NCBI GenBank assembly: GCA_002746645.1
Contig: PDPU01000032.1
Location: 1 to 64,000 of the forward strand
Source of the DNA: Gammaproteobacteria bacterium
GTDB lineage: Bacteria; Pseudomonadota; Gammaproteobacteria; Granulosicoccales; Granulosicoccaceae
Length of the DNA: 64,000 nt
Reading direction: 5' to 3'
Of this stretch, positions 17,416 through 28,414 are shown piece after piece. Below the pieces are notes generated by a model. The model searched no databases. It saw only the letters and a program-made list of their open reading frames with translations, and was not told the DNA's origin. The stretch's first letter is position 1. Every line of letters begins with the position of its first letter. A program made the position numbers and the translations under genes.

Positions 17416-17966
17416 GGGTGCGACTGTGTGGATTTGCGGCAACGGGCAACAAGCACAAGATAACTGAATTCGAGCGCCGTCACCGCGTCTCGCGCGACAG
17501 GCAGTCGCAGTCGTTTCCGGCTGCTGGCGTATCGGGCCTGCGAGAGTTGCGGCAACAGCCGGGATACACCGGCTCCTGCCGGTCTGTCGCGGTTGTCGGG
17601 CTGGTTGCCCTGTCGGAAGTCGAGAATCAGCAGTCGAGGCGAGTGATGGCCGATGCCCTGAAGCTGCAATCCGTTGATGCTCTGCCATTGCCAGGTGCCG
17701 TGCTGTCGGCAATGTATCAGCGTGCCTCTGGGCTGCCGTCGCCACTCGATGCCGGCGAGAGCCGCAAATGCCGGGATGGCCAGCAGCTGTGCCGGCAGAG
17801 GCAGTGGCGAGATGAGGATGGCAGACGCGGCGAGCGCGTGCAGCAGCAGCGAGCGCCAGCGCAGCCATGGCGATGCCTGGATCTGCAGGCGCAGGCAGCG
17901 TTCCAGCGGCAGTTCAGCCTGCGCGCCCCTGCAGGGTCTTCCCGATACGGGACACAAGTTCGGCAT
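17412..17966 (-). CDS. ygfX: YgfX (CptA) family membrane protein
   Basis: Protein of 184 residues with two adjacent hydrophobic helices (about residues 40-75) after a short N-terminal strand, then a soluble beta-rich tail (WRRQPRG, WQWQ). This is the layout of E. coli YgfX/CptA, encoded next to SdhE. In E. coli the pair has been described as toxin-antitoxin-like, acting on FtsZ/MreB, although SdhE is chiefly a flavinylation factor. The gene overlaps sdhE by 53 bp in another frame and pdxJ by 4 bp. The N-terminus is longer than usual, so an internal non-ATG start is possible. Primary similarity is weak, but context supports it. Confidence 0.7.
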   Translation of the reverse strand: MPNLCPVSGRPCRGAQAELPLERCLRLQIQASPWLRWRSLLLHALAASAILISPLPLPAQLLAIPAFAALAGIEWRRQPRGTLIHCRQHGTWQWQSINGLQLQGIGHHSPRLLILDFRQGNQPDNRDRPAGAGVSRLLPQLSQARYASSRKRLRLPVARDAVTALEFSYLVLVARCRKSTQSHP

Positions 17967-18177
17967 ATCGATCCTCCTTGATCTTGCCGGTCAGGAGCCC
18001 GAAGAGTTCCGGGTCTTCCATGTCGATGAGTTCACGAAAGCGGATGCGTTCGTCCTCGCTCGCATCTGGGTAGCGTTCATCGAGCCAGGCCAGCAAAGCC
18101 TCGTCGAGCTCACGCATGCCGCGCCGGCAACGCCAGCGCAGCCGTGATACCTCGTGCTCGTTCGTATTGTCGTTCAA
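17914..18177 (-). CDS. sdhE: FAD assembly factor SdhE
   Basis: Small helical protein of 87 residues that promotes covalent attachment of FAD to SdhA. It has the conserved RGMRELD motif of the SdhE/Sdh5 family (the RGxxE residues contact SdhA), followed by LDERYP and the DPELFGLLTGK segment. It lies 45 bp downstream of sdhB, as in many gammaproteobacteria. Confidence 0.93.
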   Translation of the reverse strand: MNDNTNEHEVSRLRWRCRRGMRELDEALLAWLDERYPDASEDERIRFRELIDMEDPELFGLLTGKIKEDRYAELVSRIGKTLQGRAG

Positions 18178-18222
18178 TGCGCTCAGGTCGGTTCCTCGTG
18201 CTCGGTACGTTTCGGCGATGGC

Positions 18223-19008
18223 TCAGAGCGTCCGCTTGACCAGCATCGCCTTGGTTTCGGCGATGGCCTTTGCCGGGTTCAGGCCCTTCGGGCACACCTG
18301 GACGCAGTTCATGATGGTATGGCAGCGGTAGAGCTTGAAGGGGTCGTCGAGATTGTCGAGACGTTCGCCCGTGGCGTCGTCGCGGCTGTCGATGAGCCAG
18401 CGGTAGCTGGCAAGCAGCGCCGCGGGGCCGAGGTAGCGATCGGAGTTCCACCAGTAGCTCGGGCAGCTCGTGGAGCAGCAGGCGCAGAGGATGCACTCGT
18501 AGGCGCCATCGATCTTGTCGCGATCTTCAGGTGACTGCAGACGCTCGCGATCGGGTGGTGCCGGGGTGTCGGCCTTCAGCCAGGGCTCGATCGATGCGTA
18601 CTGGGCGTAGAAGTTGGTGAGATCGGAAACGAGATCCTTGACGATCGGCTGGTGTGGCAGCGGATAGATGCTGATGTCGCCCTTGATATCGGCGATGGCT
18701 GTCGTGCAGGCAAGTCCGTTGATGCCGTCGATGTTCATCGCGCAGGAACCGCAGATGCCTTCACGGCAGGAGCGGCGGAAGGTCAGCGACGAATCGTGCT
18801 CGGACTTGATCTTGATGATGGCATCGAGAACCATCGGGCCGCAGTCGTCGACATCGATTTCGAAGGTGTCGACACGCGGGTTCTCGCCGGTGTCCGGGTC
18901 GTAGCGGTAGATCTTGAAGCGCCTGACGTTCTTCGCTCCGGCGGGCGCCTTGTGCACCTTGCCATTGGTACGGACGATGGAGTTGACGGGTAATGTGAAT
19001 TCGGCCAT
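18223..19008 (-). CDS. sdhB: succinate dehydrogenase iron-sulfur subunit SdhB
   Basis: Electron-transfer subunit of complex II, 261 residues. Cysteine clusters for all three centres are visible: [12 protein letters not shown]...C ([2Fe-2S]), [16 protein letters not shown] ([4Fe-4S]) and [17 protein letters not shown] ([3Fe-4S]/[4Fe-4S]). The N-terminus has the ferredoxin-like [15 protein letters not shown]. It lies 18 bp downstream of sdhA. Confidence 0.97.
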   Translation of the reverse strand: MAEFTLPVNSIVRTNGKVHKAPAGAKNVRRFKIYRYDPDTGENPRVDTFEIDVDDCGPMVLDAIIKIKSEHDSSLTFRRSCREGICGSCAMNIDGINGLACTTAIADIKGDISIYPLPHQPIVKDLVSDLTNFYAQYASIEPWLKADTPAPPDRERLQSPEDRDKIDGAYECILCACCSTSCPSYWWNSDRYLGPAALLASYRWLIDSRDDATGERLDNLDDPFKLYRCHTIMNCVQVCPKGLNPAKAIAETKAMLVKRTL

Positions 19009-19026
19009 GAGCTGAGTTCCCTGAAT

Positions 19027-20814
<1,788 letters not shown>

Positions 20815-20861
20815 GTTGCTGGTCTTCCTGGAAAAGCGGTTTCGTCGAGAATCGGTTTGTC

Positions 20862-20912
20862 ATGCATCGGCAGGGCGTCATGCAGCCGCAGGGCGTCGTG
20901 CGTCGGTTTCGG
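20862..20912 (-). repeat. 18 bp tandem repeat between sdhD and sdhA
   Basis: Two full 18 bp units (ATGCATCGGCAGGGCGTC and ATGCAGCCGCAGGGCGTC on the + strand) and a decayed third occupy the 136 bp sdhD-sdhA gap. No other function is visible in the gap. Confidence 0.7.
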
Positions 20913-20950
20913 GCAGGCTTGTTGGGTGTGCGCGGGTTCCCGGGCGCGAT

Positions 20951-21337
20951 TCAGGCGCCACTGGCAATGATGCGCACTACCCCGAGCACACCGACGACAC
21001 AGAACAGTGCGGAAAGAAAGGTGACGCCGATGATCATGGTGGTGCGCCTGGCGTGGTCGCTGACATAGTCTTCGATCACCACCTGCAGCCCGAGCTTCAT
21101 GTGATAGAAGCCGGCGATGAACACGAGTACCATCATGGCGGCGTTGAAGGGGTTGCGGAGCCAGTGCTGAATGGCTTCGTGATCCATGTTCGGGAGCAAT
21201 GCCACCGAGAAGTTGAGCCAGATGACCAGTGGTATCAGGGCAAGCGACGTCAGGCGCTGCATCCAGAAATGGCCAGTGCCCGATTTCGAGGCGCCATGGC
21301 CCTTGACCTTGGAGAGGGGAGTGCGGAGTTCCGTCAT
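20951..21337 (-). CDS. sdhD: succinate dehydrogenase membrane anchor SdhD
   Basis: Membrane anchor of 128 residues with three hydrophobic helices. It has the conserved HFWMQRLTSLALIPL start of helix 1 and HMKLGLQVVIEDYV, where the His is the haem b ligand position. The frame extends upstream, but ATG 21337 overlaps the sdhC stop (ATGA) and gives the family length. Confidence 0.93.
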   Translation of the reverse strand: MTELRTPLSKVKGHGASKSGTGHFWMQRLTSLALIPLVIWLNFSVALLPNMDHEAIQHWLRNPFNAAMMVLVFIAGFYHMKLGLQVVIEDYVSDHARRTTMIIGVTFLSALFCVVGVLGVVRIIASGA

Positions 21338-21732
21338 GATGCAAGTGCCACGATCCAGGTTACGAGAGAGAGTGCAGCGGCAACGGCGAGCGTGATCTTG
21401 CCGGTGCGCTGGGCCGTTTCGTATTCGAAGCCTCGCCCGATATCCCAGAAGAGATGCCGGATGCCGTTGCACAGATGGTAATAAAGCGTGAAGGTGAAGC
21501 CGAACAGCATCAGTGAACCGAGCCAGCTGTTGGCGATGCTCACCACGAAGGAGTAGGTTTCGGGTGAGCCGGCGGCAGCGCCGACGAGCAGTGCGAGCAG
21601 CGACAGGGCCAGCGAATTGACCACACCGGTGCCGCGGTGCAGTACCGAGAGTGTGGCGGTGAACGGCAGCTTGTAGTGCTGTAGGTGCGGCGATAGTGGG
21701 CGGTTGTCGGTGCGCATGGTGTCACTACTCAT
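21334..21732 (-). CDS. sdhC: succinate dehydrogenase cytochrome b556 subunit SdhC
   Basis: Anchor protein of 132 residues with three hydrophobic helices. It has the N-terminal RPLSPHLQHYKLP and SVLHRGTGV motifs (quinone-site Ser/Arg region), and YYHLCNGIRHLFWD containing the haem-ligand His. First of the four structural subunits; 54 bp downstream of the SDHAF4-like gene. Confidence 0.95.
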   Translation of the reverse strand: MSSDTMRTDNRPLSPHLQHYKLPFTATLSVLHRGTGVVNSLALSLLALLVGAAAGSPETYSFVVSIANSWLGSLMLFGFTFTLYYHLCNGIRHLFWDIGRGFEYETAQRTGKITLAVAAALSLVTWIVALAS

Positions 21733-21786
21733 GATGTTGGGTCCGCGAGTGTGGTGAAATACGGGTTCGAATGTCGGGGTGCCTTT

Positions 21787-22050
21787 TCAGAAATCGCTGA
21801 CTCGACCCTTGCGTTCCCAGTCGCCGTAGCGGGTGGGTTCCGGGCCGGTGGGGCCGCCATGCTCGGTCGGACGCTCTGCCGGCAGATCATGACCGGGAGC
21901 TTTGGCATCTTCCGCGACGTGTTCGACGGAACCTGCACGGGAATCCCCTGATTTGCTGGTTTCGGGCGTCTTTTTCGACGCGTTCGGCGCATTCTCCGAC
22001 AGAGATTCGTCGTGTGCGGACTGGTCTGAACTGGGTGTGTCTGTAGCCAT
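21787..22050 (-). CDS. SDHAF4-type succinate dehydrogenase assembly factor (DUF1674)
   Basis: Protein of 87 residues whose first 60 are polar and probably disordered. The C-terminus carries the DUF1674 signature GGPTGPEPTRYGDWERKGRVSDF (here split as GGPTGPEPTR and YGDWERKGRVSDF), the same motif that defines SDHAF4, the mitochondrial factor that binds free flavinylated SdhA. Its position as first gene of the sdh operon supports this role. The operon therefore encodes two SdhA maturation factors, this one and SdhE. Confidence 0.9.
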   Translation of the reverse strand: MATDTPSSDQSAHDESLSENAPNASKKTPETSKSGDSRAGSVEHVAEDAKAPGHDLPAERPTEHGGPTGPEPTRYGDWERKGRVSDF

Positions 22051-22058
22051 CGCATGGC

Positions 22059-22087
22059 ATCATAGCAAGCGCCTCGGGCGGATTGAA
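22059..22087 (-). promoter_or_regulatory. candidate extended -10 promoter of the sdh operon
   Basis: Read on the minus strand: TTCAAT, a 17 bp spacer and TATGAT preceded by TGC (extended -10). The predicted transcription start is only about 1-2 bases before the ATG of the SDHAF4-like gene, which would make that message nearly leaderless. Confidence 0.35.
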
Positions 22088-22134
22088 CCCTCCGAGAGAA
22101 AAAGACCTTACTTTTTTCATGGTTTCGACTTTCG

Positions 22135-23208
22135 ATGAACTCGAACATTGCCGAATCCGGCTGGCTGGCACCGCTGCCCGACCTTGCCGTCATCGATGCA
22201 GGCGGTCAGGATGCTGCCGATTTTCTGCAGGCGCAGTTCTGCAATGACGTCGCTGCCGTCGATGTCTCACGGGCACAGTTCAACGGTTACTGCAGTCCCA
22301 AGGGTCGCCTGCTCGCGCTCATGCATGTCGTCGCGCTGCCAGGTGGCGGCTATCGTCTGGTACTGCCGCGTTCGATCGCCGAGGGCTTTCTGAAACGCCT
22401 GTCGATGTTCGTGCTGCGCGCCGACGTCGTGCTGTCGATGGCCGAAGAATCCTCCGTCGTGGGCCTGTTTCAACCGCTCGACGAAACTGCGGATGCAGCA
22501 TCGGTGCCAGCCCCCGTGCCGCTGCCGGCAACACCGATGGCCGTGGTGCAGGAGCTCGAGGGTGCGGAACAGCCCCGCCGTCAGACACTGCGGCTTCGCA
22601 ACAGTGAACTCGATGATCTGCCTCTGGCCCGCTACCTGAGCATCGCCAGCCAGGATGTCAATGCGGCGCTGCTCGACGGGGCGGCTCGCGAATCGTCATT
22701 GGCGGTGCTTGATCCCGCACGGGCGAGCGCTCGCCTGCGGCTGTCGGACATCAACGCCGGTGTGCCCGTGATCCTGCCTGCCACCCTCGAACGCTTCGTG
22801 CCGCAGATGGTCAATCTCGACGCCATCGATGGACTGAGTTTCAGAAAGGGTTGTTACCCGGGGCAGGAAATCGTGGCACGTATGCAGTACCTCGGCAAGC
22901 AGAAGCGACATGCCTACCGGTTCGTGTCGCGCGATGCGGTTGCCGAGGACGCGGTGCCGTTGCCGGGTGATTCGTTGCACACCGTCGACGGCACTGCCGC
23001 TGCCGAAGTCATCGATGCCGAGCGGGATGGTGCAGGCCGGCTCGCGGTATTTGCCGTGGTACGCGAGGTGCAGGGCGAGGATGACGAGATATCCCTGCCC
23101 GAACTCGTGCTTGCGGGTGCGCCGCTGCTGTCCGCGCCTCTGCCGTACGCAGTACCGGCCGCGAAGGCATCAGGCCGTGCTCGTTCGGCTGCCGCGGACA
23201 ACGCCTGA
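22135..23208 (+). CDS. ygfZ: folate-binding YgfZ protein for iron-sulfur cluster maintenance
   Basis: Protein of 357 residues related to GcvT that binds tetrahydrofolate and is needed for some Fe-S enzymes. The family signature K-G-C-Y-P-G-Q-E-I-V-A-R is present (about residues 239-250), with the redox-active Cys, and is preceded by the VPQMVNLDAIDGLSF segment. An Ala/Pro-rich linker near residues 120-135 and an Ala-rich tail are longer than in E. coli. It is divergent from the sdh operon across 84 bp. Confidence 0.92.
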   Translation: MNSNIAESGWLAPLPDLAVIDAGGQDAADFLQAQFCNDVAAVDVSRAQFNGYCSPKGRLLALMHVVALPGGGYRLVLPRSIAEGFLKRLSMFVLRADVVLSMAEESSVVGLFQPLDETADAASVPAPVPLPATPMAVVQELEGAEQPRRQTLRLRNSELDDLPLARYLSIASQDVNAALLDGAARESSLAVLDPARASARLRLSDINAGVPVILPATLERFVPQMVNLDAIDGLSFRKGCYPGQEIVARMQYLGKQKRHAYRFVSRDAVAEDAVPLPGDSLHTVDGTAAAEVIDAERDGAGRLAVFAVVREVQGEDDEISLPELVLAGAPLLSAPLPYAVPAAKASGRARSAAADNA

Positions 23209-23227
23209 GCGAGCTTGATGGCGGCAC

Positions 23228-26200
23228 ATGAGTGAGTCGTCGGAAAACAGCGAACACAGAGCGGTCGCCGGACTCATCGATTTTGCCGCGGCGGTACTGG
23301 CACTCGGCAACGTGCGCCGCCCGGTTCGGCGCATGCGTTCACTCGGCGATATCTGCATCGCCGAGCCCGAACTTGTCGGACTTCCCGGCGTCAGGCTGGC
23401 TGAATCTCCGGTGGATGATCAGCCCTGGCTCACGCTCGAACGGCTCGAGCCGAATCCGCCGCCAGCGCTCGGCGCCGGTCCGCGCAACTGGATCGAGGGC
23501 GATCTCGACGATCCCGAGAGTGAGCCCACGCTGATTCCGAGGCGTCTGGTGAAGGTCGCGATCGAAACCGCGTCGGATCTCGTCGAGGGTGAACTGCTGG
23601 CGTTCGATGCCGTGCATGCCCTGGAACGTCACGATACGGAGGTCACGGTCGAACTCGAACTCGAACGCCTCGTGCTCTGGCGCGCCGCGCTCGTGCGCTA
23701 TCTCGAGGATCACTGGCGCCCCTGGGCCGAGGTGGAACGACTGCGGCGGCGTACCGTCGGCATCTATCGTGAGCTCTTTCGTCTGTACACGCATCTGCAG
23801 GGAGGCGAGGAGGCGCAGACCGAATTCGTCTGGGGTTTCGGCGTGGTGCGTGCGGGCAAGGGGGCCGGTCTTGTCGAAATGCCGCTCATGCAACAGGCCG
23901 TGGAGCTTGCGCTGGTCGATGAGAGCGGCGTGATCGAGGTGCGCCCCCGGAATGTACCGCCCGTGCTCGTGCTTGACATGCTCGAGCCGCTCGAACTGCC
24001 CGGATACTCCCGCGCGCGTGAATCCCTCATGCTGGATTTCGAGCGCTGGTTGCGCGCAGCCGAAGATGGTGCCGTGGGCGGAAGCGAGTCCGTGGACGCG
24101 GGCGGAGCTGTTGGCAAAGGGGGTGTTGAAAGCGGTGTTGAAAGCGGCGTTGAGGGCGGTGTTGCGGGCGGTGGCGGTGCCTCGGTCGCAAGCGGGTTCC
24201 CCGGTGAGGCGTTTCTCTCGCCGGGTTCATCGGCGCCCTGGCTCGCCTGCCTCGATGTCATCGCCCATCGACTCAGCGCCGATGCGCGCACGCTCGGGAG
24301 AGACGAAGGCGAGATGCCCGCGGCCTGGCCGAGTGCTTCGGGCGAACTCGAGATCGTGGCCTCCTGGGCGCTCTTCGACCGCGCCCGCCGCAGCGACTAT
24401 CTCGAGAAGAACCTCGCCGAACTGAAGGCACATCTTGCCGAGCAGGACGCCAGCCACTGGCCCGAATCGCTGCTCGGTCTCGTGCGTGAACCCCGTGGCC
24501 CTGTGGCGAACGCATCCACGGCAGACAGCGTCGGGCTGCCTCCGCTGCTCGCCGGTGATCTCGAGCCCGAACTCGCGGCACCCGGCGCCACTGACGGGCA
24601 AGGCGATGATGCCGCGACGCGCGAGGATGGTGCGGCGAAGGAGAGTGGTGCTGCGGGCGAGCGGCGTTATCTCTTTCCGTTGCCGAGCAACGAGGACCAG
24701 CGCGCCATTCTCGACATGCTCGAGCAGGCCGCCGTGGTACCCGTGACCGGCCCGCCCGGCACGGGCAAGACCCACACCATTGCCAACATCGTCGCCCACT
24801 GCATGGCCACGGGGCTGCGGGTGCTCGTGACCGCGCCGACGGCCGAGGCGATCGTGGCGGTGCGCGAGAAGCTGCCTGTGGAACTCGCCGATCTCGTGGT
24901 CGCCGCGGTCGGTTCCGATCGCGACAGCAACCGGCAGATGGAAGGTGCGCTCGAACGCCTGGCAGATCGCGTGCAGGCGCTCGACGCGCGCAAGCTCGAG
25001 GGCGAAGTGCGGCGGCTGGAGGCACGTCATGCCGAACTCGAGCGCGTCATGACCAACTGCCGTCGCGAACTCGAATCGCTGGCACGCGCCAATCTCGAAC
25101 CACTCGATTACCGAGGTGACAAGCTGCCGGTGATGCTGCTGAGCGAGCGTCTCGATGATGAACGCGAACGTCACGCATGGTTCGATGACCGCCCCGTACA
25201 CGAACCGCCGCAGGCACTGCAGCGTGAACTGCCCGCACTCGCCGAAGCCCTGGCCAGGCACGCAGACGATCGGCTCTGGTTCGGTCGTGCCATTCCCGAT
25301 GCCGCGAGCATTCCCGCAGCACGCAGCCTTCTCGATACGGTTGCGGCACGCCGGCGACAACGAGCGGAGATGCTTGACGTCCGCGACTACCCACCTATTG
25401 CCATCAACGGCGCAGCCGAATGGGACAGGGTACGGGAGCTTGCTGTCAGGCTCGAGAGTCGCGACAAGGAAATACAGGCATGGCCCCAATGGTCAAGGTG
25501 CTGCCTGCTTGCGGCGGTCGAGCGAGGTGGTGTCTCGGCGCCGATGGCAGAAATGCTCGATGCGCTTGTGGCGGCAGCGAGTGACCACGCGGTACTCGAG
25601 GGTAGCGCCGCTGTTCTTCCTGCAGCGGTCGATGATCCCACCGCTTTCCGCATGGCGGTGCAGCGCGCCGCTGCCGGCAAGGCGCCGCTCGGATGCTGGC
25701 AGCGGCTCTTCGCCGGCAAGCTGAAATCGGCGCTGGCCGAACTTCGCCTGGATGGCAAGGCGCCGACGTCGGCAGCCGAGTGGCAAGGCGTCGCGCAGTG
25801 GCTGAGCTTTCGCGACAAGCTCGCCGAGCGCCAGCGGCAATGGCGCGAATTCGACGCCAGGCTGCGGACCGCTGTCGGTACCGGTCTCGAACCACCAGGC
25901 TTGTCCGACGATGCAGGCGTCGCCGTGAACTCGCTGCTGCAGGCGGGCAGACTTGCCGCACGCATTCGTGAACTCATCGCCGCAAGTGCGCGCGACCTCA
26001 GGGTGCTCGACGGCTTCTTTCCGCTGGGCGTTTCCCTTGATACAGAAATCAATAACAGTATTTCCAGCAGCAGTGCATCCGGGGATGTGCCGGACAATTC
26101 CACGTATGGCGTGTCGGACGGCTCATCGAGCGGTGCATCGAGCGGTGCATCGAGCGGTGCATCGAGCGGTGCATCGAGCGGTGCATCGAGCGGTGCTGCA

Positions 26201-28390
26201 GGCAGCGGTGTTCCATCGCTGCTGGCCAGCGGCAGCCTTGCGCCACTCTGGAAACCGCTGCGGGCGCATCTTCAGGAAGCTGGCGGTGCCCGGGGAGTTG
26301 GTAGGGCGGCAGCCACAGCCGGCGACGCCGCCGACGAGCTCGACGCGCTGCTCGCCGGGTTCCCCGAAGCGTGTTCTGCAACCGCCGTGGTGGATGAACA
26401 TGACCGCGTAGCGGACATGACGCAGACGCAGACGCAGACGCAGACACTGCCGGTCATGCTGCGCGAATTGCGCGCACTCATCGACGACGACAAGGCTGAC
26501 CTGAGCGACATCGTCACGCGACGCACCGCCATCAGCGCGGAGTTGCAGCGCCTCGAAACCCGTGCCGTGGCGTTTGCCGACATCGAGCGTCAACTGCAGG
26601 GTCTTGCGCGTGCCGGTGCCCCGTTGTGGGCCGAACGCCTGCGTGCAGGTCCGGCACGTGCCGCCGAACTCATACCCGCGAACGAGCGCTGCAAGTCGGC
26701 CTGGCAATGGGCACTGGCGCGGCGGCGGGTGGACGCGATTTCCGCACTCGGCAACGGCGACGTACAACGCGCAAGGCTTGCCGACGCAGCGGCCGAATCA
26801 CGCCGCGTGCTCGAAGCCCTGATTCGTGAGCGCACGCAGCTTCGCCTCAAGCAGCGGACCGACCCGAAGGTGCAGCGCGCCTTGCTGCGTTTCGGCAACG
26901 CCGTGCGTCAGTTCGGCAAGGGCACCGGCAAGAGCGCCGCGCGCTGGCAGCGCGAGATGAAACAGGCAGCGCGCGACGCGGCCGCCGCGGTTCCTGTGTG
27001 GATCATGCCCGAGTACCGCGTGGCCGAACAGATAGCGGCATTGCCGGCAAGTTTCGATCTTGTCATTCTCGACGAGGCCTCGCAGTGCGACATCACCGCG
27101 ATCGCCTTGCTCGCGCGCGGGCAGCGCTGTCTCGTTGTCGGTGATGAAAAGCAGGTCAGCCCGAGCGGAGTGGGTATCAGTGTGGAGCAGGTCGACTCGC
27201 TGCGTTTTCGCCATCTTGGCGACCTCGAACACGCTCAGAGCATCGATCACAAGAGTTCGATCTTCACGCTGACCCAGCAGCGCTTCACCGAGGCAAGCCT
27301 GATGCTGCGCGAGCACTTCCGCTCGGTCGAAGCCATCATCGCGTTCTCGGCGCGCTTCTACGAAAGCCGCCTGATTCCCCTGCGCGTGCCGAAGGCTTCC
27401 GAGCGCATCGATCCGCCACTCGTCGACGTGCACGTGAAGCACATTCGCGAGAGCGATCGACAGGGCAAGGTCAATCTTGCCGAAGTGAACTTCATTGTCG
27501 CGGAAATCGCCGCGCTCGCCGCCGATGCGCGCTTTGCCGGGCGCAGTATCGGCGTCATTTCGCTGATCGGGCGCGAGCAGGCCGATGCCATCGAGCGGGC
27601 GATTCTCGATCATGCCGAGCTTGGCCCCGATGCCATATCCACGCATCGCATCCTCTGTGGCGACAGCCGCAGCATGCAGGGGCAGGAGCGCGACATCGTG
27701 TTCCTGTCGATGGTGGCGACGCCCGCGAGTGTACGTTCGCAGAGCAGCGAGGACTTCGTGCAGCGGGTGAACGTTGCCATGAGCCGCGCGCGCGATCGGT
27801 TGTATCTCGTGCGTTCGGTGGCCCTGAACGATCTGAAGCCAGGGGACCTCAAGCGTGCGATTCTCGAGCACTTCGAGAACCCGCTGCCCGATGCGGCACC
27901 GCGCGCCCACGGCGATGTGCTCGCCGCGTGTGAATCCGGTTTCGAACGAGAAGTCTGCGAAAAGCTTCTCACGCTCGGTTACCGTGTGGATTCTCAGGTC
28001 AGAGCCGGGCCTTTCCGCATCGATCTCGTTGTCGAGGGTGACGATGACCGGCGCCTTGCCATCGAACTCGATGGAGATGCATGGCATGGCCCCGACCGCT
28101 GGTTGCAGGACATGTCGCGCCAGGCCATGCTGGAGCGTGCCGGCTGGACCTTCTGGCGCGTCTTCGGCAGCCAGTGGTGTGCTGACCCCGAAGCGCGCCT
28201 CGCTGACCTTGTCGCCACGCTCGATGCCATGGGCATCGCGCCCATCGGCAACAGCGCACGCGAGCACGCCAGCGTCGAATGCCGGGCTGTCGAACGCGAC
28301 GAGCTGTTTTCGGTGTCGCCGGGTACCGGTAACGATGCGGTTTCGTTTTCCGCAGTCGCGAATGAGAACGGGCTAGAATCCGAGCCTTGA
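23228..28390 (+). CDS. large SF1 (Upf1-like) helicase with C-terminal Vsr/MTES_1575-type nuclease domain
   Basis: Protein of 1720 residues. It has Walker A GPPGTGKT at about 508, Walker B DEAS at about 1282, GDEKQVSPSG, EHFRS, QGQERDIVFLS and NVAMSRARDRLYLV (helicase motifs Ia-VI, AAA_11/AAA_12 type), with a long coiled-coil insertion between A and B. Residues about 1565-1680 form a restriction-endonuclease-like domain with FRIDLVV and AIELDGDAWHG (the D...ExD core). Low-complexity tracts interrupt it: GVESGVESGVEGG (about 300), SSGASSGASSG (about 966-989) and TQTQTQTQT (about 1065). Such helicase-nuclease proteins occur in defence contexts, but no other defence gene is adjacent. It is followed 24 bp later by a Crp-family gene. 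Confidence 0.85.
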   Translation: MSESSENSEHRAVAGLIDFAAAVLALGNVRRPVRRMRSLGDICIAEPELVGLPGVRLAESPVDDQPWLTLERLEPNPPPALGAGPRNWIEGDLDDPESEPTLIPRRLVKVAIETASDLVEGELLAFDAVHALERHDTEVTVELELERLVLWRAALVRYLEDHWRPWAEVERLRRRTVGIYRELFRLYTHLQGGEEAQTEFVWGFGVVRAGKGAGLVEMPLMQQAVELALVDESGVIEVRPRNVPPVLVLDMLEPLELPGYSRARESLMLDFERWLRAAEDGAVGGSESVDAGGAVGKGGVESGVESGVEGGVAGGGGASVASGFPGEAFLSPGSSAPWLACLDVIAHRLSADARTLGRDEGEMPAAWPSASGELEIVASWALFDRARRSDYLEKNLAELKAHLAEQDASHWPESLLGLVREPRGPVANASTADSVGLPPLLAGDLEPELAAPGATDGQGDDAATREDGAAKESGAAGERRYLFPLPSNEDQRAILDMLEQAAVVPVTGPPGTGKTHTIANIVAHCMATGLRVLVTAPTAEAIVAVREKLPVELADLVVAAVGSDRDSNRQMEGALERLADRVQALDARKLEGEVRRLEARHAELERVMTNCRRELESLARANLEPLDYRGDKLPVMLLSERLDDERERHAWFDDRPVHEPPQALQRELPALAEALARHADDRLWFGRAIPDAASIPAARSLLDTVAARRRQRAEMLDVRDYPPIAINGAAEWDRVRELAVRLESRDKEIQAWPQWSRCCLLAAVERGGVSAPMAEMLDALVAAASDHAVLEGSAAVLPAAVDDPTAFRMAVQRAAAGKAPLGCWQRLFAGKLKSALAELRLDGKAPTSAAEWQGVAQWLSFRDKLAERQRQWREFDARLRTAVGTGLEPPGLSDDAGVAVNSLLQAGRLAARIRELIAASARDLRVLDGFFPLGVSLDTEINNSISSSSASGDVPDNSTYGVSDGSSSGASSGASSGASSGASSGASSGAAGSGVPSLLASGSLAPLWKPLRAHLQEAGGARGVGRAAATAGDAADELDALLAGFPEACSATAVVDEHDRVADMTQTQTQTQTLPVMLRELRALIDDDKADLSDIVTRRTAISAELQRLETRAVAFADIERQLQGLARAGAPLWAERLRAGPARAAELIPANERCKSAWQWALARRRVDAISALGNGDVQRARLADAAAESRRVLEALIRERTQLRLKQRTDPKVQRALLRFGNAVRQFGKGTGKSAARWQREMKQAARDAAAAVPVWIMPEYRVAEQIAALPASFDLVILDEASQCDITAIALLARGQRCLVVGDEKQVSPSGVGISVEQVDSLRFRHLGDLEHAQSIDHKSSIFTLTQQRFTEASLMLREHFRSVEAIIAFSARFYESRLIPLRVPKASERIDPPLVDVHVKHIRESDRQGKVNLAEVNFIVAEIAALAADARFAGRSIGVISLIGREQADAIERAILDHAELGPDAISTHRILCGDSRSMQGQERDIVFLSMVATPASVRSQSSEDFVQRVNVAMSRARDRLYLVRSVALNDLKPGDLKRAILEHFENPLPDAAPRAHGDVLAACESGFEREVCEKLLTLGYRVDSQVRAGPFRIDLVVEGDDDRRLAIELDGDAWHGPDRWLQDMSRQAMLERAGWTFWRVFGSQWCADPEARLADLVATLDAMGIAPIGNSAREHASVECRAVERDELFSVSPGTGNDAVSFSAVANENGLESEP
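26123..26194 (+). repeat. 12 bp tandem repeat in the helicase gene, six units
   Basis: Six copies of GCATCGAGCGGT (the first begins with T) encode the SSGA repeat in the helicase. The unit is in frame, so copy-number changes would alter linker length without breaking the gene. A second, hexameric repeat (GCAGAC) lies at about 26424-26446. Confidence 0.9.
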
Positions 28391-28414
28391 TATCTGCAAG
28401 GGAGGTTGCCGAGG

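Noticed and set aside
17412..17966. Calling YgfX-SdhE a toxin-antitoxin system
   Set aside because: SdhE is clearly an SdhA flavinylation factor within an sdh operon; a toxin role for YgfX is reported in E. coli but cannot be inferred here.
23228..28390. Assignment of the helicase-nuclease to Mokosh or another named defence system
   Set aside because: It lacks the kinase or phospholipase-D-type partners of Mokosh, and no other defence component is adjacent, so naming a system would be guesswork.
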